Source of the DNA: Bifidobacterium breve
GTDB taxonomy: Bacteria; Actinomycetota; Thermoleophilia; Solirubrobacterales; Solirubrobacteraceae
NCBI GenBank assembly: GCA_945878865.1
Contig: CAMCUD010000023.1
Coordinates: 1 to 64,000, forward strand
Direction: 5' to 3'
Length of the DNA stretch: 64,000 nt
In this document: piece by piece, positions 26,578 through 39,287 of the stretch
Layout of the letters: each line of letters starts with the position of its first letter
Position numbering within the stretch: the first letter of the stretch is position 1
Notes under the pieces: generated by a model
The model's input: the letters and a program-made list of their open reading frames with translations, nothing else
Database searches by the model: none
Told to the model about the DNA's origin: nothing
Translations under genes and position numbers: made by a program

Positions 26578-27963
26578 TCAGCGGCGCGCACAGGACGGCA
26601 GACGCCCGCGCAGGAAGCCCGCGACCGACCGGGTCGCGCAGTTGCGCAGGCTCGCGCCGTACACGGAGTGCCCGACGCCGACGGCCGTGACGACCGTCGC
26701 GTTGCCCAGCGTCGTCGCCAGACGCTGCGCGGCCTCCAGGGGCGTGCGCAGGTCGAGGAGCCCGGAGAGGACGAGGACGGGGACGGGCGTTGCCGCCGGC
26801 GGGTCGGCGGGCGCGGGGCGGACTGGTGCGGGCCACGTCGCGCACAGCGGCAGCAGGCCCGCCTCGATCGCGGCGTCTCGAGTGAACGGAGCGAACGCGG
26901 ATTCAGGACGAGCGCCGAGCGCAGCGAGCGCCTGCTGACGCCGGACGGCCGGAGCGGCCGCGCGGTCCCACGCCAGCGGGGCCTCCTCGCACAGCGTCGC
27001 GGCGTAGAGCGCGGGGCTGAACTCGCGAATCGGGCCGATCTCGTTGAGCTCGTCCGTGTCGGCGGTCAGTTCGGCGAGCGCCTGCGGCCGGCCGGCCAGC
27101 GCGGCGCGGACCGCTCCTGGGTACGGATGCATGAGCTGCGGGACGAGGTCCGACGAGATCAACGTGCCGAGGATGCGGTCCTCGTCGAGGCGGATGCGGC
27201 GACCGCGGACGCGGACCGTCACCGGCTGCGCCTCGAGCCGGCGGGCCAGCCGCGCGACGTCGGCATCGGGGTTGGCGCCGCCGCCGGGGCAGCTCTCCCG
27301 GCACAGCTCGCGCAGCACGCGCGGGACGGCCGCGAACGTCTCTCCCACGAACGCATCAGCGTCGTCGGCGACGGCCGAGTCGAGGATGACCCGGTCCGTC
27401 CGGTCGGGAAACCTACGGGCGTATTCCACGGCGATCCGCGTCCCGTAGGACACGGCGAGGATCGCGAGCTTGGGGACGCCGAGCCGGATCCGCAGCGCCT
27501 CGAGGTCCTCGGCGGTGTCCGACGAGCGGTAGAACGCGCGGCGCACCCCGAGCGAGCGTCCGCACCCGCCGCCCGAGGCGGCCGGATCAACCGCAATGGC
27601 CCGCTCGAAGGCCGGGCAGCGCAGCAGGCCCGAGTCGCCCGACCCCCGGACGTCCACCGTGACGAATGTGCGCCGCACGCCGGTCAGGCCCAACAGGAGC
27701 CACCAGTCGCGGGTGAACGACACACCGCTCTGTCCGGGGCCTCCGGTGAGCATCACCAGCGGGGCGCTTCGACGGTCACGACCCTGGACTACGGCGGCGC
27801 GCATCGGGACCGTTCCCGGCACCGCGCCGGAGCGGTCGAGCGGCACCCGGACGGTCAGGCAGCGTGCTTCCCGTGGGCACGGGGCGGCGGCCGCCGCCGG
27901 AGCGGAAGCGACCGCGGCCAGCGCGGCGAGGGCCAGCAGGGCGGACAGGAGGCGACGGAGCAC
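26578..27963 (-). CDS. Secreted S33-type peptidase-like hydrolase
   Basis: Exported alpha/beta hydrolase of 461 residues, related to proline-iminopeptidase and actinobacterial tripeptidyl aminopeptidases. A signal peptide covers residues 1 to about 27 (LRRLLSALLALAALAAVASAPAAA). The oxyanion region is MLTGGPGQSG, the nucleophile Ser is in AVSYGTRIAVEYARRFP, and the acid and His lie in LSGLLDLRTPLEAA and VGVGHSVYG. Eight or so cysteines suggest disulfides. The start is GTG 27963, chosen because the signal peptide begins there. It probably cleaves peptides outside the cell. Confidence 0.82.
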   Translation of the reverse strand: MLRRLLSALLALAALAAVASAPAAAAAPCPREARCLTVRVPLDRSGAVPGTVPMRAAVVQGRDRRSAPLVMLTGGPGQSGVSFTRDWWLLLGLTGVRRTFVTVDVRGSGDSGLLRCPAFERAIAVDPAASGGGCGRSLGVRRAFYRSSDTAEDLEALRIRLGVPKLAILAVSYGTRIAVEYARRFPDRTDRVILDSAVADDADAFVGETFAAVPRVLRELCRESCPGGGANPDADVARLARRLEAQPVTVRVRGRRIRLDEDRILGTLISSDLVPQLMHPYPGAVRAALAGRPQALAELTADTDELNEIGPIREFSPALYAATLCEEAPLAWDRAAAPAVRRQQALAALGARPESAFAPFTRDAAIEAGLLPLCATWPAPVRPAPADPPAATPVPVLVLSGLLDLRTPLEAAQRLATTLGNATVVTAVGVGHSVYGASLRNCATRSVAGFLRGRLPSCARR

Positions 27964-28000
27964 CCGCGCATTGTGCGGCCTGCTGCGGCGGCGCGCGCCG

Positions 28001-29011
28001 TCAGGCCAGCGGGTCGGCGAGCGCGACACGATTGCGGCTGCCCTTCGCGTCGAAGAGCGCGGCATCGGCGCGCGACAGCAGCTCCTCGCCGCTCTCGTCC
28101 GGGCGCAGCTCTGCGCAGCCGACGGTGATCGCCAGCGGCGCGCCGTCGGGCCGCTGCGAGTGCTCGCGCAGCGCCTCGACCACACGCACCGCCGCGCGTT
28201 CAGCGTGGACGATCGGCGTGTCGGGCATCAGGGCGACGAATTCGTCGCCGCCCCAGCGAAAGCAGCGGTCGGGGCGCCGCAGCTGGGCGCGCATCACCGA
28301 AGCGACCTCCTTGAGCAGGCGGTCGCCCTCGTGATGGCCGGCGCTGTCGTTGATGTCCTTGAAGTCGTCGAGGTCGAGGACGAGCGCGGAGAGCGGTCGG
28401 CGCGTGCGGCGCGTGACCTCCCGCTCGGCTCGGACCGCCTCGTCGAGCGCTCGGCGGTTGCCGAGGCCGGTGAGGACGTCCACGCGGGCCAGTCGGTCGG
28501 CCTGCGCGCGCTGGTCGGCCAGTTCGGTGCGCAGCTGCACGACGCGGGCCGTCCACGTCACGGAGGCGGCGCTGAGGCCACACAGGAGCGCGGCGCGGCC
28601 CAGCGCGACGGCGATCGCTTCGGCGGAGCCGTCGTGGACGAGCGGCAGGCCGAGGGCGACGAGACCGAGCGCCACCACGCCCGCGGCGACGCGCGGCGGC
28701 AGGATGATCGCCGCCATGAGTCCCAGGGCGATTGCGAGCTCGAGCGCCGCGGCTGCCGGACCGCTCAGCAGACCGATCAGCCCGATCGAGACGATGCCAC
28801 CCGCGAGGGCGCCGACGCTCTCCCCGACGGTCGGCGCATCCTTCCGCCGGATGAGCAGCGCCATCACGACCCAGACCGCGGCGATCACGCCGAGGATGGC
28901 CCAGCCGGCGTCGCCGACGAGCAGCGTGGGCGGCGTGAGCGGGGCGAACGCCAGCAGGAGCACTGCTCCCCCCAGGGCGATCCAGGACGCCACGCGCGTC
29001 GCCAGACGCAT
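28001..29011 (-). CDS. Membrane GGDEF protein (diguanylate cyclase)
   Basis: Predicted c-di-GMP synthase of about 336 residues. The first 160 residues hold about six membrane helices. The GGDEF domain begins at VDVLTGLGNRRALDEAV, with DLDDFKDINDSAGHHEGD and the active site RWGGDEF; an RxxD inhibitory site (RRPD) lies five residues upstream. ATG 29011 starts just before the first helix; in-frame GTG 29053 and TTG 29092 are alternatives. A palindrome, GGCAAATTGCC (29064-29074), lies in the region between this gene and menC. Confidence 0.83.
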   Translation of the reverse strand: MRLATRVASWIALGGAVLLLAFAPLTPPTLLVGDAGWAILGVIAAVWVVMALLIRRKDAPTVGESVGALAGGIVSIGLIGLLSGPAAAALELAIALGLMAAIILPPRVAAGVVALGLVALGLPLVHDGSAEAIAVALGRAALLCGLSAASVTWTARVVQLRTELADQRAQADRLARVDVLTGLGNRRALDEAVRAEREVTRRTRRPLSALVLDLDDFKDINDSAGHHEGDRLLKEVASVMRAQLRRPDRCFRWGGDEFVALMPDTPIVHAERAAVRVVEALREHSQRPDGAPLAITVGCAELRPDESGEELLSRADAALFDAKGSRNRVALADPLA

Positions 29012-29101
29012 GTCCAGGCCGCCGGTCAAAGGGGAGGTTCGGGGCGATTCCACGAGAAGACCAGGCAAATTGCCAGGAAGTGGTAGTGGCAATGCGCCAA
29101 C

Positions 29102-30115
29102 TTATGCCATGAGGCCCGGCGCGAGCCCGATCGGCACCGCGCCATCGACGACCGCGAACTCCCCGGCAGGCTCGTCGAAGAGCGCGAGCGTGCCCAGGCC
29201 GCACGCCGGCAGCGTGCCCAGCGCCGCCGCGGCGTGCAGCGCGCCCGCGATCCCGATCGGCCCGTCGAATGTGGAGGCGATGTACGCCACGGCGCCGTGC
29301 GCGCGCACGAGTGAGGCGGCGGCGAGCAGGCCGGAGATGCCGCCGCAGCGCGTGAGCTTCAAGCAGACCGCGTCGGCCGCGCGCGACGCGATCGCGCCCG
29401 GCTCACTCGTGGTCTCGTCCATCGCGATGCGGACCGGCACGCGCTCGCGGACGGCCCGCAGCTCTTCGATGCCATGCACGGGCTCCTCGATGAGCTCGAG
29501 GCCGAAGGACGTCAGCTCACGGATGCGCATGACGGCCTCGTCGACGGTCCACGCGCCGTTGGCGTCGAGGCGCAGCTCGGGCTTCGGGCCGAGCGCCTCC
29601 CGCGCGGCGGCCACGCGCTCGACGTCGCCGTCGACGCCGACTTTGAGCTTGACGCACTGGTAGCCGGCCTCCGCCGCGGCGACGCACGCGGCCGCAGCCG
29701 ACTCGGGGTCGATCGCGGTGATCGTCGCGTTGACCATGACCTCGTAGACCGGATCGTCGGTCAGGAGGTCGGCGACAGGCACTCCGGCGCGCCGGCCGGC
29801 GCGGGCCCACAGCGCGAGGTCGATCGCCGCGAGCGCCTGCGGAAGCGGATCTGCCGCCGCACACGCATCGAGAATCTCCCCGCCGGTCAGCTCATCGCCG
29901 CGCGCAAGGATCGGGGCATAGAGGTCGAGCGCCGCGGAGACGCGCTCCAGGCTCACGCCGTCGTACGGCTCCAGCGGCGCGGCCTCCCCACGGCCGGTCA
30001 CCTGATCGCCCTCGACGAGGGACACCTCGAGGATGTGCCGCTCGGCGAGCTCGCCGTAGGCCATCACGACAGGCCGGCGGAACCGCAGGACCCGTTCGGC
30101 GACGTGGAGCTCCAC
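29102..30115 (-). CDS. menC: o-Succinylbenzoate synthase
   Basis: Enolase-superfamily dehydratase of 337 residues that forms o-succinylbenzoate from SHCHC. Motifs: the catalytic Lys pair region CVKLKVGVDGD, metal ligands in RLDANGAWT, LIEEPVHG and IAMDETTSEP, and the second Lys in CLKLTRCGGISG. The superfamily also contains dipeptide epimerases, but the position after menA supports MenC. The start is GTG 30115, four bases after the menA stop. Confidence 0.9.
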   Translation of the reverse strand: MELHVAERVLRFRRPVVMAYGELAERHILEVSLVEGDQVTGRGEAAPLEPYDGVSLERVSAALDLYAPILARGDELTGGEILDACAAADPLPQALAAIDLALWARAGRRAGVPVADLLTDDPVYEVMVNATITAIDPESAAAACVAAAEAGYQCVKLKVGVDGDVERVAAAREALGPKPELRLDANGAWTVDEAVMRIRELTSFGLELIEEPVHGIEELRAVRERVPVRIAMDETTSEPGAIASRAADAVCLKLTRCGGISGLLAAASLVRAHGAVAYIASTFDGPIGIAGALHAAAALGTLPACGLGTLALFDEPAGEFAVVDGAVPIGLAPGLMA

Positions 30116-30118
30116 GGG

Positions 30119-31000
30119 CTAGGAGAGCAGCACGCCGGCGGACAGCAGCACGCAGAACACGAGCTGCACCATCGCGGTCCGCGCGAGCGCCTCGTTGAGC
30201 GACGGGCCGTCGGTGTGGCTGCGGACGAACCCCACGAGCGGCACGGCCAGCGGGAGCGCCAGCCAGCACAGCAGCAGCCATGGGCCGAGCTCACCGAGGA
30301 TCCATGGCACCGGCGCGATGAGGAACGCCACGTAGACCATCACCGCGTAGAGCGTGCGGGCCTTTTCGCGACCGAGCTTGACCGCGAGCGTGTTCTTGCC
30401 GGCGCGCCGGTCGGTGTCCGCATCGCGGATGTTGTTGACCACGAGGATCGCGGAGGCCAGCAGGCCGACGGGCACCGCGAGGATGATCGCCTCGATCGGC
30501 CAGTCCTCCAGCTGCGCGAACGCCGATCCCGCCACGGCGGCGAGCCCGAAGAAGATGAAGACGAACACCTCACCGAGCCCGGCGTAGCCGTAGGGCTTGG
30601 GGCCGCCGGTGTACAGCACGCCCGCAGCGATGGAGGCCACGCCGACGACGAGCAGCTCCCATCCGGCGACCGCGATGAGGTAGACGCCGCAGACCGTCGC
30701 CAGTCCGAAGGAGATCCACGTCGCGGTGAGCACCGCCTTGGGTGGGACGAGCCCGCCGGCGGTCACCCGCACCGGGCCGAGCCGGTCCTCGGTGTCGGCC
30801 CCCCGCCGGGCGTCGGAGTAGTCGTTGCTGAGGTTCGCGCCGACCTGGATGAAGAGCGCGCCCAGCAGGCACGCCACGAAGCGCGGGACGCTGAAGACGT
30901 CCTGCGTGGCGGCCACCGAGGTGCCGACGAGCACGGGCGCGACCGCCGCGGGAAGGGTCCGCGGCCGGGTCGCCTGCAGCCAGATGCGCGCGGCGTTCAT
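30119..31000 (-). CDS. menA: 1,4-Dihydroxy-2-naphthoate polyprenyltransferase
   Basis: UbiA-superfamily membrane enzyme of 293 residues attaching the isoprenoid chain to DHNA. The two Asp-rich motifs are [15 protein letters not shown] (about 58) and [17 protein letters not shown] (about 188). About eight or nine helices are predicted, as expected. Its ATG overlaps the menB stop as ATGA, so menB-menA-menC form one transcript. Confidence 0.94.
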   Translation of the reverse strand: MNAARIWLQATRPRTLPAAVAPVLVGTSVAATQDVFSVPRFVACLLGALFIQVGANLSNDYSDARRGADTEDRLGPVRVTAGGLVPPKAVLTATWISFGLATVCGVYLIAVAGWELLVVGVASIAAGVLYTGGPKPYGYAGLGEVFVFIFFGLAAVAGSAFAQLEDWPIEAIILAVPVGLLASAILVVNNIRDADTDRRAGKNTLAVKLGREKARTLYAVMVYVAFLIAPVPWILGELGPWLLLCWLALPLAVPLVGFVRSHTDGPSLNEALARTAMVQLVFCVLLSAGVLLS

Positions 31001-31848
31001 GCGCGACGCGGAAACTTCGAGAAGTCGGGGGCGCGCTTCTCCTTGTACGCCTCGCGCCCCTCGCGGGCCTCGTCGGAGGCGTAAAACAGGAGGTTCGCGT
31101 CGTGGGCGAGCTGCTGGATGCCGGCGTAGCCGTCCTCGTGCGCGTTGAACGAGGACTTGACCAGGCGCAGGGCGAAGGGGGAGAGGGCCAGCATCTCCTG
31201 GCACCACTGGACCGTCTCCTCCTCGAGGCGGTCGAGCGGCACGACGGTGTTGACGAGGCCCATGTCGAGCGCCTGCTGCGCGTCGTACTGGCGGCACAGC
31301 AGCCAGATCTCCTTGGCCTTCTTCGGCCCGACGAGGTCGCGCAGCAGCGACGCGCCGAACCCGCCGTCCCAGGAGCCGACCTTCGGGCCGGTCTGGCCGA
31401 ATCGCGCGTTGTCGGCGGCGATCGTCAGGTCGCAGACGAGGTGCAGCACGTGGCCGCCGCCGATCGCGTAGCCGGCCACCATGGCGACGACCGGCTTGGG
31501 CAGGCGCTTGATCTGGATCTGCAGGTCGGTGACATGGAAGCGGCCGACCGCCGTCGCCTTGCCGGGCTCGGTCAGGTAGCCCGTGTCGCCGCGGACGCGC
31601 TGGTCGCCGCCCGAGCAGAACGCGAGCGGGCCCTCGCCGGTGAGGACGATCACGCCGACGTTCGTGTCCTCACGTGCGATCTCCAGCGCCTGGGAGATCT
31701 CCATGAGCGTCTGGGGGCGGAACGCGTTGCGCACCTCGGGACGGTTGATCGTGATCTTCGCGATCCCCGCGTGGGGCTCGGCGGACGTCTCGAAGCGGAT
31801 GTCCTCGTACCCGCCGGGGCCGGCGGGGTTCCACGTGACGGCTGGCAT
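30997..31848 (-). CDS. menB: 1,4-Dihydroxy-2-naphthoyl-CoA synthase
   Basis: Crotonase-fold enzyme of 283 residues cyclising o-succinylbenzoyl-CoA. Oxyanion-hole segments [15 protein letters not shown] and [37 protein letters not shown] are the classical MenB signature, including the flexible loop and the active-site Asp of GSWDGG. The ATG start is 7 bases after the minus-strand box TAGTGT (plus 31856-31861). It is divergent from menE with a 24-base gap. Confidence 0.96.
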   Translation of the reverse strand: MPAVTWNPAGPGGYEDIRFETSAEPHAGIAKITINRPEVRNAFRPQTLMEISQALEIAREDTNVGVIVLTGEGPLAFCSGGDQRVRGDTGYLTEPGKATAVGRFHVTDLQIQIKRLPKPVVAMVAGYAIGGGHVLHLVCDLTIAADNARFGQTGPKVGSWDGGFGASLLRDLVGPKKAKEIWLLCRQYDAQQALDMGLVNTVVPLDRLEEETVQWCQEMLALSPFALRLVKSSFNAHEDGYAGIQQLAHDANLLFYASDEAREGREAYKEKRAPDFSKFPRRA

Positions 31849-31872
31849 GCGCCGCACACTAACTTGAGCGGC
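31849..31872. promoter_or_regulatory. Overlapping divergent menB/menE promoters
   Basis: The 24 bases between the menB ATG and the menE GTG hold a minus-strand TAGTGT (31856-31861) and a plus-strand TAACTT (31860-31865). Each is 7 bases from its own start codon. The two boxes overlap by two bases, so polymerases bound in opposite directions should exclude each other. No Shine-Dalgarno sequences fit in the gap. Confidence 0.5.
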
Positions 31873-33162
31873 GTGCTCCTCGATGCCTGGCTCAAGCGCG
31901 CGGGCGCCGAGCGTCGCTCCGTCCCCGGTGTCGTGACCGACTCGGGGACGATGACGTGGGGGATGCTCGACGGCGACGCGAGCGCCGTGGCGCGGCGCCT
32001 GCGGCAGGACGGGCTGGCTCCGGGGGGTCGTGTCGGGTTGGTCATGCCCTCGGGCCTCGAGTTCGCGACGGCGCTCTTCGGGGCGCTGCGCGCCGGTTGC
32101 GTTGCGGTGCCGGTTGATCCGCGGCTGGGCCCGGACGACCGGGACGCTCGCCTCGGTGGGTGCGATCTCGTCCTCGAGGAGCGGGCACCGTCGGCATCCT
32201 CCGGGGTCCTCCGTGTCGAGATCCCCCCGCGGGCAATGCCGGAGACCGCGATCGTCGTCCACACCTCCGGCACGACCTCCGCGCCCAAGCCCATCGAGCT
32301 GACGCACGCGAACTGGTGGTGGAGCGCTGCTGGCTCGGCCGTCGCCCTGGGCCACGACCCGCACGAGCGGTGGCTCTGCGCGATGCCGCTCTCGCACGTC
32401 GGCGGCCTGTCGATCGTGATCCGGGCGATGATCGGCGGGACGACCGCGATCCTCCAGCCGCGCTTCGACGCCGAACGCGTCGCCGGCGACCTCGCCGCCC
32501 CCGACGGCCCGACGCTGATCTCCGTCGTCCCGACCATGCTCGCGCGCCTGCTCGACGCCGGCCTGCGCCGCCCGCCGGCGCTCCGCGCCGTGCTTGTCGG
32601 CGGCGGCCCGATTCCGCCGGCGCTGCTCGAGCGTGCACAGGAGGCCGGCGTCCGGTGCGTGACGACCTACGGCATGACCGAGGCGTGTTCGCAGATCACC
32701 ACTGGCGGCCCGCCGCTGTTCTGCACCCGCGTGCAGATCGGCGATGACGGCGAGATCCTCGTCCAGGGACCGACCGTCGCGCCGGGCGCGATCGCCGACG
32801 ACGGGTGGCTGCACACCGGCGATCTCGGCGGGCGCGACGACGCGGGCAACCTTCGCGTCACCGGCCGGCTGGCCGACACGATCGTCACCGGCGGGGAGAA
32901 CGTCGCGCCCGCGGAGGTCGAAGCGGTGCTCGAGGCGCATCCGGCGGTCGCCGAGGCCGGCGTCCACGGGCGGCCGGACGACGAGTGGGGCGAGGCCGTC
33001 GTGGCGACCGTCGTGCTGCGCGAGGGCATGCACGCCGACGCCGAGGACCTGCGTGCCCACGTTCGTGAGCGGCTCGCGCCGTTCAAGGTGCCCAAGGCGA
33101 TCGCGTTCGCCGGGGCGTTGCCGAGGACCGCGTCTGGCAAGCTCATGCGCAGGGAGCTCTGA
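31873..33162 (+). CDS. menE: o-Succinylbenzoate--CoA ligase
   Basis: Adenylate-forming enzyme of 429 residues making OSB-CoA for MenB. Motifs in order: the P-loop [70 protein letters not shown] and the C-terminal catalytic Lys in [16 protein letters not shown] 31873 is used; an in-frame TTG nine bases upstream is possible. Divergent from menB, and followed three bases later by a methyltransferase gene. Confidence 0.93.
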   Translation: MLLDAWLKRAGAERRSVPGVVTDSGTMTWGMLDGDASAVARRLRQDGLAPGGRVGLVMPSGLEFATALFGALRAGCVAVPVDPRLGPDDRDARLGGCDLVLEERAPSASSGVLRVEIPPRAMPETAIVVHTSGTTSAPKPIELTHANWWWSAAGSAVALGHDPHERWLCAMPLSHVGGLSIVIRAMIGGTTAILQPRFDAERVAGDLAAPDGPTLISVVPTMLARLLDAGLRRPPALRAVLVGGGPIPPALLERAQEAGVRCVTTYGMTEACSQITTGGPPLFCTRVQIGDDGEILVQGPTVAPGAIADDGWLHTGDLGGRDDAGNLRVTGRLADTIVTGGENVAPAEVEAVLEAHPAVAEAGVHGRPDDEWGEAVVATVVLREGMHADAEDLRAHVRERLAPFKVPKAIAFAGALPRTASGKLMRREL

Positions 33163-33165
33163 ACC

Positions 33166-34020
33166 ATGGACCACGACGCCTACCGCAAGCTGAGCATCGA
33201 GCGCTGGGAGCGCACCGCCTCGGGCTGGGGCGCGCAGCGCGAGCGCTGGTCGCGCGACACGGCGCCGGTGAGCTTCCGCATGGTCGAGCTTGCCGACCCA
33301 CAGCCCGGTCAGACGATCGTCGAGCTGGCGTGCGGCGCCGCGGACGTCGGCTTGCTCGCGGCCGAGCTCGTCCGTCCCGGCGGCCGCGCGATCCTCACCG
33401 ACGCCGCCGAGGGCATGCTCGACCTGGCGAAGGCCCGCGCCGCCGAGCTGGAGCTTCCCGGCGTGGAGCTCAAGGCCATGGACGCCGAGTGGATCGACCT
33501 GCCGGCCGCCAGCGCCGACGCGATCCTGTGCCGGTGGGGCTTCATGCTGCTCGCAGATCCCGGCGCCTCGCTGCGTGACTGCCGGCGGGTCCTGCGGCCC
33601 GGCGGCCGGCTCGTGCTGGCCGCGTGGGCGCCGTCGCACGAGAACCCGTGGCAGGAGATCGCCCGCGAGGAGGTGGCGCGGTTCACCGAACAGCCGCCGC
33701 CGACCGAGCCGGCCGCCGGCGTGCCCGACATGTTCGCCTGGCGCGATCCAGCGACGATCGCGACGGCGCTGCAGGACGCGGGGTTCGTCGATCCGCACGT
33801 CGAGCAGGTCGACATGACGCTGCGCTACGACGACGCCGACGACTGGTGGGACACGCTGCTGGACATGTCGGGCGCGCTCTACGACGCGCTCGTGCAGCTG
33901 ACGCCCGAGCAGCGCGACGAGCTGCGTGACGCCGTCGACGCCCGCGCCCGGGAGGCGTCGAGGGCGGAGGACCGGCTCGAGCTGCCGGCTCGCACCAACG
34001 TCGCGATGGCCGAGGCCTGA
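33166..34020 (+). CDS. SAM-dependent methyltransferase, possible MenG
   Basis: Class I methyltransferase of 284 residues. Motif I is [19 protein letters not shown], a variant of the usual Gly-rich loop, followed by [16 protein letters not shown] (motif II), [14 protein letters not shown] and [13 protein letters not shown]. It starts three bases after the menE stop, so it is cotranscribed. The pathway here lacks an obvious demethylmenaquinone methyltransferase, and this gene is the best local candidate. However, it is longer than typical UbiE/MenG and its motif I is atypical, so another substrate is possible. Confidence 0.8.
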   Translation: MDHDAYRKLSIERWERTASGWGAQRERWSRDTAPVSFRMVELADPQPGQTIVELACGAADVGLLAAELVRPGGRAILTDAAEGMLDLAKARAAELELPGVELKAMDAEWIDLPAASADAILCRWGFMLLADPGASLRDCRRVLRPGGRLVLAAWAPSHENPWQEIAREEVARFTEQPPPTEPAAGVPDMFAWRDPATIATALQDAGFVDPHVEQVDMTLRYDDADDWWDTLLDMSGALYDALVQLTPEQRDELRDAVDARAREASRAEDRLELPARTNVAMAEA

Positions 34021-34078
34021 ACGCGCGCGGCGGGCGCCACGGCGCGAAGCGCGCGGCTGACCTAGACTCAGCCGCCTC

Positions 34079-35074
34079 ATGATCTACGACGACGACGCAG
34101 ACCTCAGCCACCTCGAGGGCAAGACCGTGGCCATCCTCGGCTACGGCTCCCAGGGCCACGCCCACGCCCAGAACCTCAAGGACTCCGGAGTCAACGTCGT
34201 CGTAGGCCTGCGCCCGGACTCGCGGTCGGTCGCCCACGCCAAGGGCCACGGCCTCGAGGTGCTGTCGATCGCCGACGCCGCCAGCAAGGGCGACATCGTG
34301 ATGATCCTGCTGCCCGACGAGAAGCACGGCGAGGTCTGGAACTCCGAGATCAAGGACGGCATCGCGGAGGGCAACCTCCTGCTGTTCGGCCACGGCTTCT
34401 CCGTGCACTACGGCGAGATCGAGCCGCCCCCGGGCGTCGATGTCGCGCTGGCCGCGCCGAAGGGGCCCGGCCACCTCGTCCGCCGCCAGTACACCGAGGG
34501 CTCCGGCGTCCCGGGGCTCGTGGCGATCCACGTCGACGCAACGGGGAACGCACGCAACCTCGCCCTCGCCTACGCGAAGGGCATCGGCTGCACCCGCGGC
34601 GGCGTCATCGAGACGACGTTCAAGGACGAGACCGAAACGGACCTCTTCGGTGAGCAGGCCGTCCTGTGTGGCGGCGCGTCCGAGCTCGTCCAGGCGGGCT
34701 TCGACACACTCGTCGAGGCCGGGTACGACCCGCGCATGGCGTACTTCGAGTGCCTGCACGAGCTCAAGCTCATCGTCGACCTCATGTACGAGAAGGGCCT
34801 CGCGGGCATGCGGTACTCGATCTCGAACACCGCCGAGTACGGCGACTACACGCGCGGCAACCGCGTCGTGACCGCCGAGACGCGCGAGAACATGAAGAAG
34901 ATCCTCAAGGAGATCCAGGACGGCGATTTCGCCCGCGAATGGATCGCCGAGAACCGCGCCGGCCAGGAGAACTTCCTCAGGATGCGCGACGAGCAGTCGA
35001 AGAAGCAGATCGAGGGCGTCGGTGCCGAGCTGCGCGCCCAGATGGACTGGATCAAGACCGAGTTCGACGACTGA
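34079..35074 (+). CDS. ilvC: Ketol-acid reductoisomerase
   Basis: Mg- and NADPH-dependent enzyme that rearranges and reduces acetolactate in valine, leucine and isoleucine synthesis. The 331-residue class I form has [18 protein letters not shown] at the N-terminus, VGLRPDSRS for cofactor phosphate recognition, [17 protein letters not shown] and [13 protein letters not shown] for metal and substrate. No Shine-Dalgarno sequence is present; TAGACT (34063-34068) is 10 bases before the ATG. It is separated from ilvBN by about 14 kb and may have its own promoter. Confidence 0.96.
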   Translation: MIYDDDADLSHLEGKTVAILGYGSQGHAHAQNLKDSGVNVVVGLRPDSRSVAHAKGHGLEVLSIADAASKGDIVMILLPDEKHGEVWNSEIKDGIAEGNLLLFGHGFSVHYGEIEPPPGVDVALAAPKGPGHLVRRQYTEGSGVPGLVAIHVDATGNARNLALAYAKGIGCTRGGVIETTFKDETETDLFGEQAVLCGGASELVQAGFDTLVEAGYDPRMAYFECLHELKLIVDLMYEKGLAGMRYSISNTAEYGDYTRGNRVVTAETRENMKKILKEIQDGDFAREWIAENRAGQENFLRMRDEQSKKQIEGVGAELRAQMDWIKTEFDD

Positions 35075-37134
<2,060 letters not shown>

Positions 37135-37135
<1 letters not shown>

Positions 37136-38736
37136 TGAAGGTCCTCGTCAAGGAGAAGATCGGCGACTCGGGCGTGCAGCTCCTGCGCGACGCCGGGTTC
37201 GAGGTGGATCTCGGCGTGGACTGGGATCAGGCCGAGCTCGAGCAGCGCATCGGCGACTACGAGGGCCTGCTCATCCGCTCGGCGACGAAGGTCACGCCCG
37301 AGCTCATGGAGAAGGCGACGAAGCTCAAGGCGATCGGCCGGGCGGGAGTCGGCGTCGACAACGTCGACGTGCCGGCCGCGACCAAGCGCGGGATCGTCGT
37401 CGCCAACGCGCCGCAGTCCAACGTCGTCACGGCCGCCGAGCACACGCTCGCGCTCCTGCTGGCGATGGCGCGCAACATCCCGCAGGCGCACCAGTCGCTC
37501 GTCGAGGGCCGCTGGGACCGCAGCAAGTACTCCGGCGTCGAGCTGCAGGACAAGACGCTCGGCATCCTCGGCTTCGGCCGGATCGGCCAGCTCGTCGCCC
37601 AGCGTGCGAAGGGCTTCGACATGAAGGTCATCGCGTTCGACCCGTTCGTCGGCGCCGAGCGCTACCGCGATCTCGGCGTCGAGAAGGCGGAGAACAGCGA
37701 GGCCGTCTACGCCGTCGCGGACTTCATCACCATCCACCTGCCCAAGACGCCCGAGACGCAGGGCTGGCTCAACGCCGAGGCCTTCGCCAAGATGAAGGAC
37801 GGCGTGCGCATCCTGAACGTCGCGCGCGGTGGGCTGATCGTCGACGAAGACCTCAAGGCCGCGCTGGACAGCGGCAAGGTCGCCGGTGCCGCGCTCGACG
37901 TCTTCCCGTCCGAGCCGATCACCGAGTACCCGCTCTTCGGCTACCCCAACGTCGTCGTCACGCCGCACCTCGGCGCGTCGACGGCGGAGGCGACCGACCG
38001 CGCCGGCTACCAGGCCGCCGAGCAGGTCATCGCGGCGCTGAAGGGCGAGACCGTGAGCACCGCGGTGAACATCCCGTCGATCGCCGCGGAGGACATGGCG
38101 GTCCTCGGCCCGTTCCTCCCGCTCTGCCAGCAGCTCGGCAAGCTCGCGATGGGGCTGGTCGAGGGCTCGTCCGTCGACCGTTTCGAGCTCGAGTTCCTCG
38201 GCCGGATCGCCGAGCGCGACGTCCGGCCGCTGGGCATCAACGTCCTTCTGGGCGCGCTGAGCGGCCGCACGGAGGAGGAGCTCAACGAGGTCAACGTCCC
38301 GAGCATCGCCAAGGAGCGCGGGATCGAGGTCTCCGAGACGTCGAACCCCAGCGCGCGGGACTTCACCGACCTCGTCCGCGTCACCGCCGTGGCCGGCGAC
38401 AAGCGCGCCCGCGTGGTCGGCACGACGCTCGGTCGGCAGAACCGCCCGCACCTCCTCGAGGCGTGGGACCAGCGGTTCAACGTGCAGCTCGAAGGCCACG
38501 TGACGCTCCTGTACTACCGGGACATGCCGGGGATCATCGGCAAGGTCGGCACGACGCTCGGCGAGGCGGGGATCAACGTCATCTCCGCTGCCGTCGGCCA
38601 TCAGCGCGACGAGAAGCCCGACGACCAGCATGCCGTGATGATCGTCACCACCGACGTGCCGGTGCCCGACGACGTCCTCGAGGCGCTGCTCTCCGACGAG
38701 GCGTTCGTGGCCGGGCGCAGCGTCGCGCTCGACTGA
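37135..38736 (+). CDS. serA: D-3-phosphoglycerate dehydrogenase
   Basis: NAD-dependent first enzyme of serine synthesis, 533 residues, the long form. The N-terminal substrate/NAD domains include GRAGVGVDNVDVPAA, LGILGFGRIGQLVAQRA and the catalytic region RGGLIVDEDL with His in VVTPHLGASTAEA. After about residue 310 come the allosteric substrate-binding domain and a C-terminal ACT domain (about 455-533, YRDMPGIIGKVGTTLGEAGINV), implying serine feedback. Cotranscribed with serC. Confidence 0.96.
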
Positions 38737-38759
38737 GCGTCGCGAGCGTCTCCCCACGT

Positions 38760-38791
38760 CAGCGGCGGGCCGGCCCACGGTCCGCCGGCTG
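38760..38791 (+). terminator. Terminator-like hairpin after serA
   Basis: CAGCGGCGGGCC (38760-38771) pairs with GGTCCGCC-G-GCTG (38779-38791) with one G-U pair and one bulged base, around a 7-base loop. It lies 23 bases after the serA stop in a 155-base gap with no other gene. Confidence 0.5.
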
Positions 38792-38891
38792 AGGCGGGGC
38801 GCGGCTGGCCGGGTTGTTGCGCGCTCCCGGCTGCGCTGGAGCGACAGACAGAATTCAGGCACGGCCACCACCGACCTGGTTGGGTCGGGTC

Positions 38892-39284
38892 GTGAAGCGG
38901 ACCATGGTCGTGCTGCTGGCCGTCGCCGGGGCTCTGCTCGGCGCAGCGACGGCCTCCGCGGAAGTGCGCGGTGTCTCGGTCGGTCGGGTCTCCCTGGCCC
39001 CCGGCGGCGTCCCGATCGGCGTCGTCCGGGTGGTGCAGCGGGGCGCGACGACGGCGCCGAGCCGGCTCACGATCAGGATCGGCGAGTGGGGCGGCGAGTT
39101 CGTCGGCAGCTACACCGAGCCCGCCTGCGCGCGGCGCGGGACGTGCCGGCGCACCATCCCGGTCGCCGGCTTTGCCTCGCGTGCAGGCGCGCCGGTGCGG
39201 CTGAAGCCGCTGACGCTGTATCTCGTCAGCGCCGACGCCGGGCCGGGGCGGGCACCCGTGCTCACGGCGTTCGTGGCGGCCTGA
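38892..39284 (+). CDS. Small secreted protein, unknown
   Basis: A 130-residue exported protein. GTG 38892 begins a signal peptide (VKRTMVVLLAVAGALLGAATASA) of about 23 residues. The mature part is strand-rich and contains a close Cys pair (EPACARRGTCRRTI) likely to form a disulfide. No known motif is seen. It lies between serA and the convergent YbdK-like gene, three bases from the latter's stop. Confidence 0.65.
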   Translation: MKRTMVVLLAVAGALLGAATASAEVRGVSVGRVSLAPGGVPIGVVRVVQRGATTAPSRLTIRIGEWGGEFVGSYTEPACARRGTCRRTIPVAGFASRAGAPVRLKPLTLYLVSADAGPGRAPVLTAFVAA

Positions 39285-39287
39285 CGC

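Noticed and set aside
30997-34080. A 1027-codon open frame on the minus strand across menE and the methyltransferase
   Set aside because: Its useful part is only menB at one end. The rest is the antisense shadow of GC-rich genes, with Arg/Ala/Asp-rich composition and no motif.
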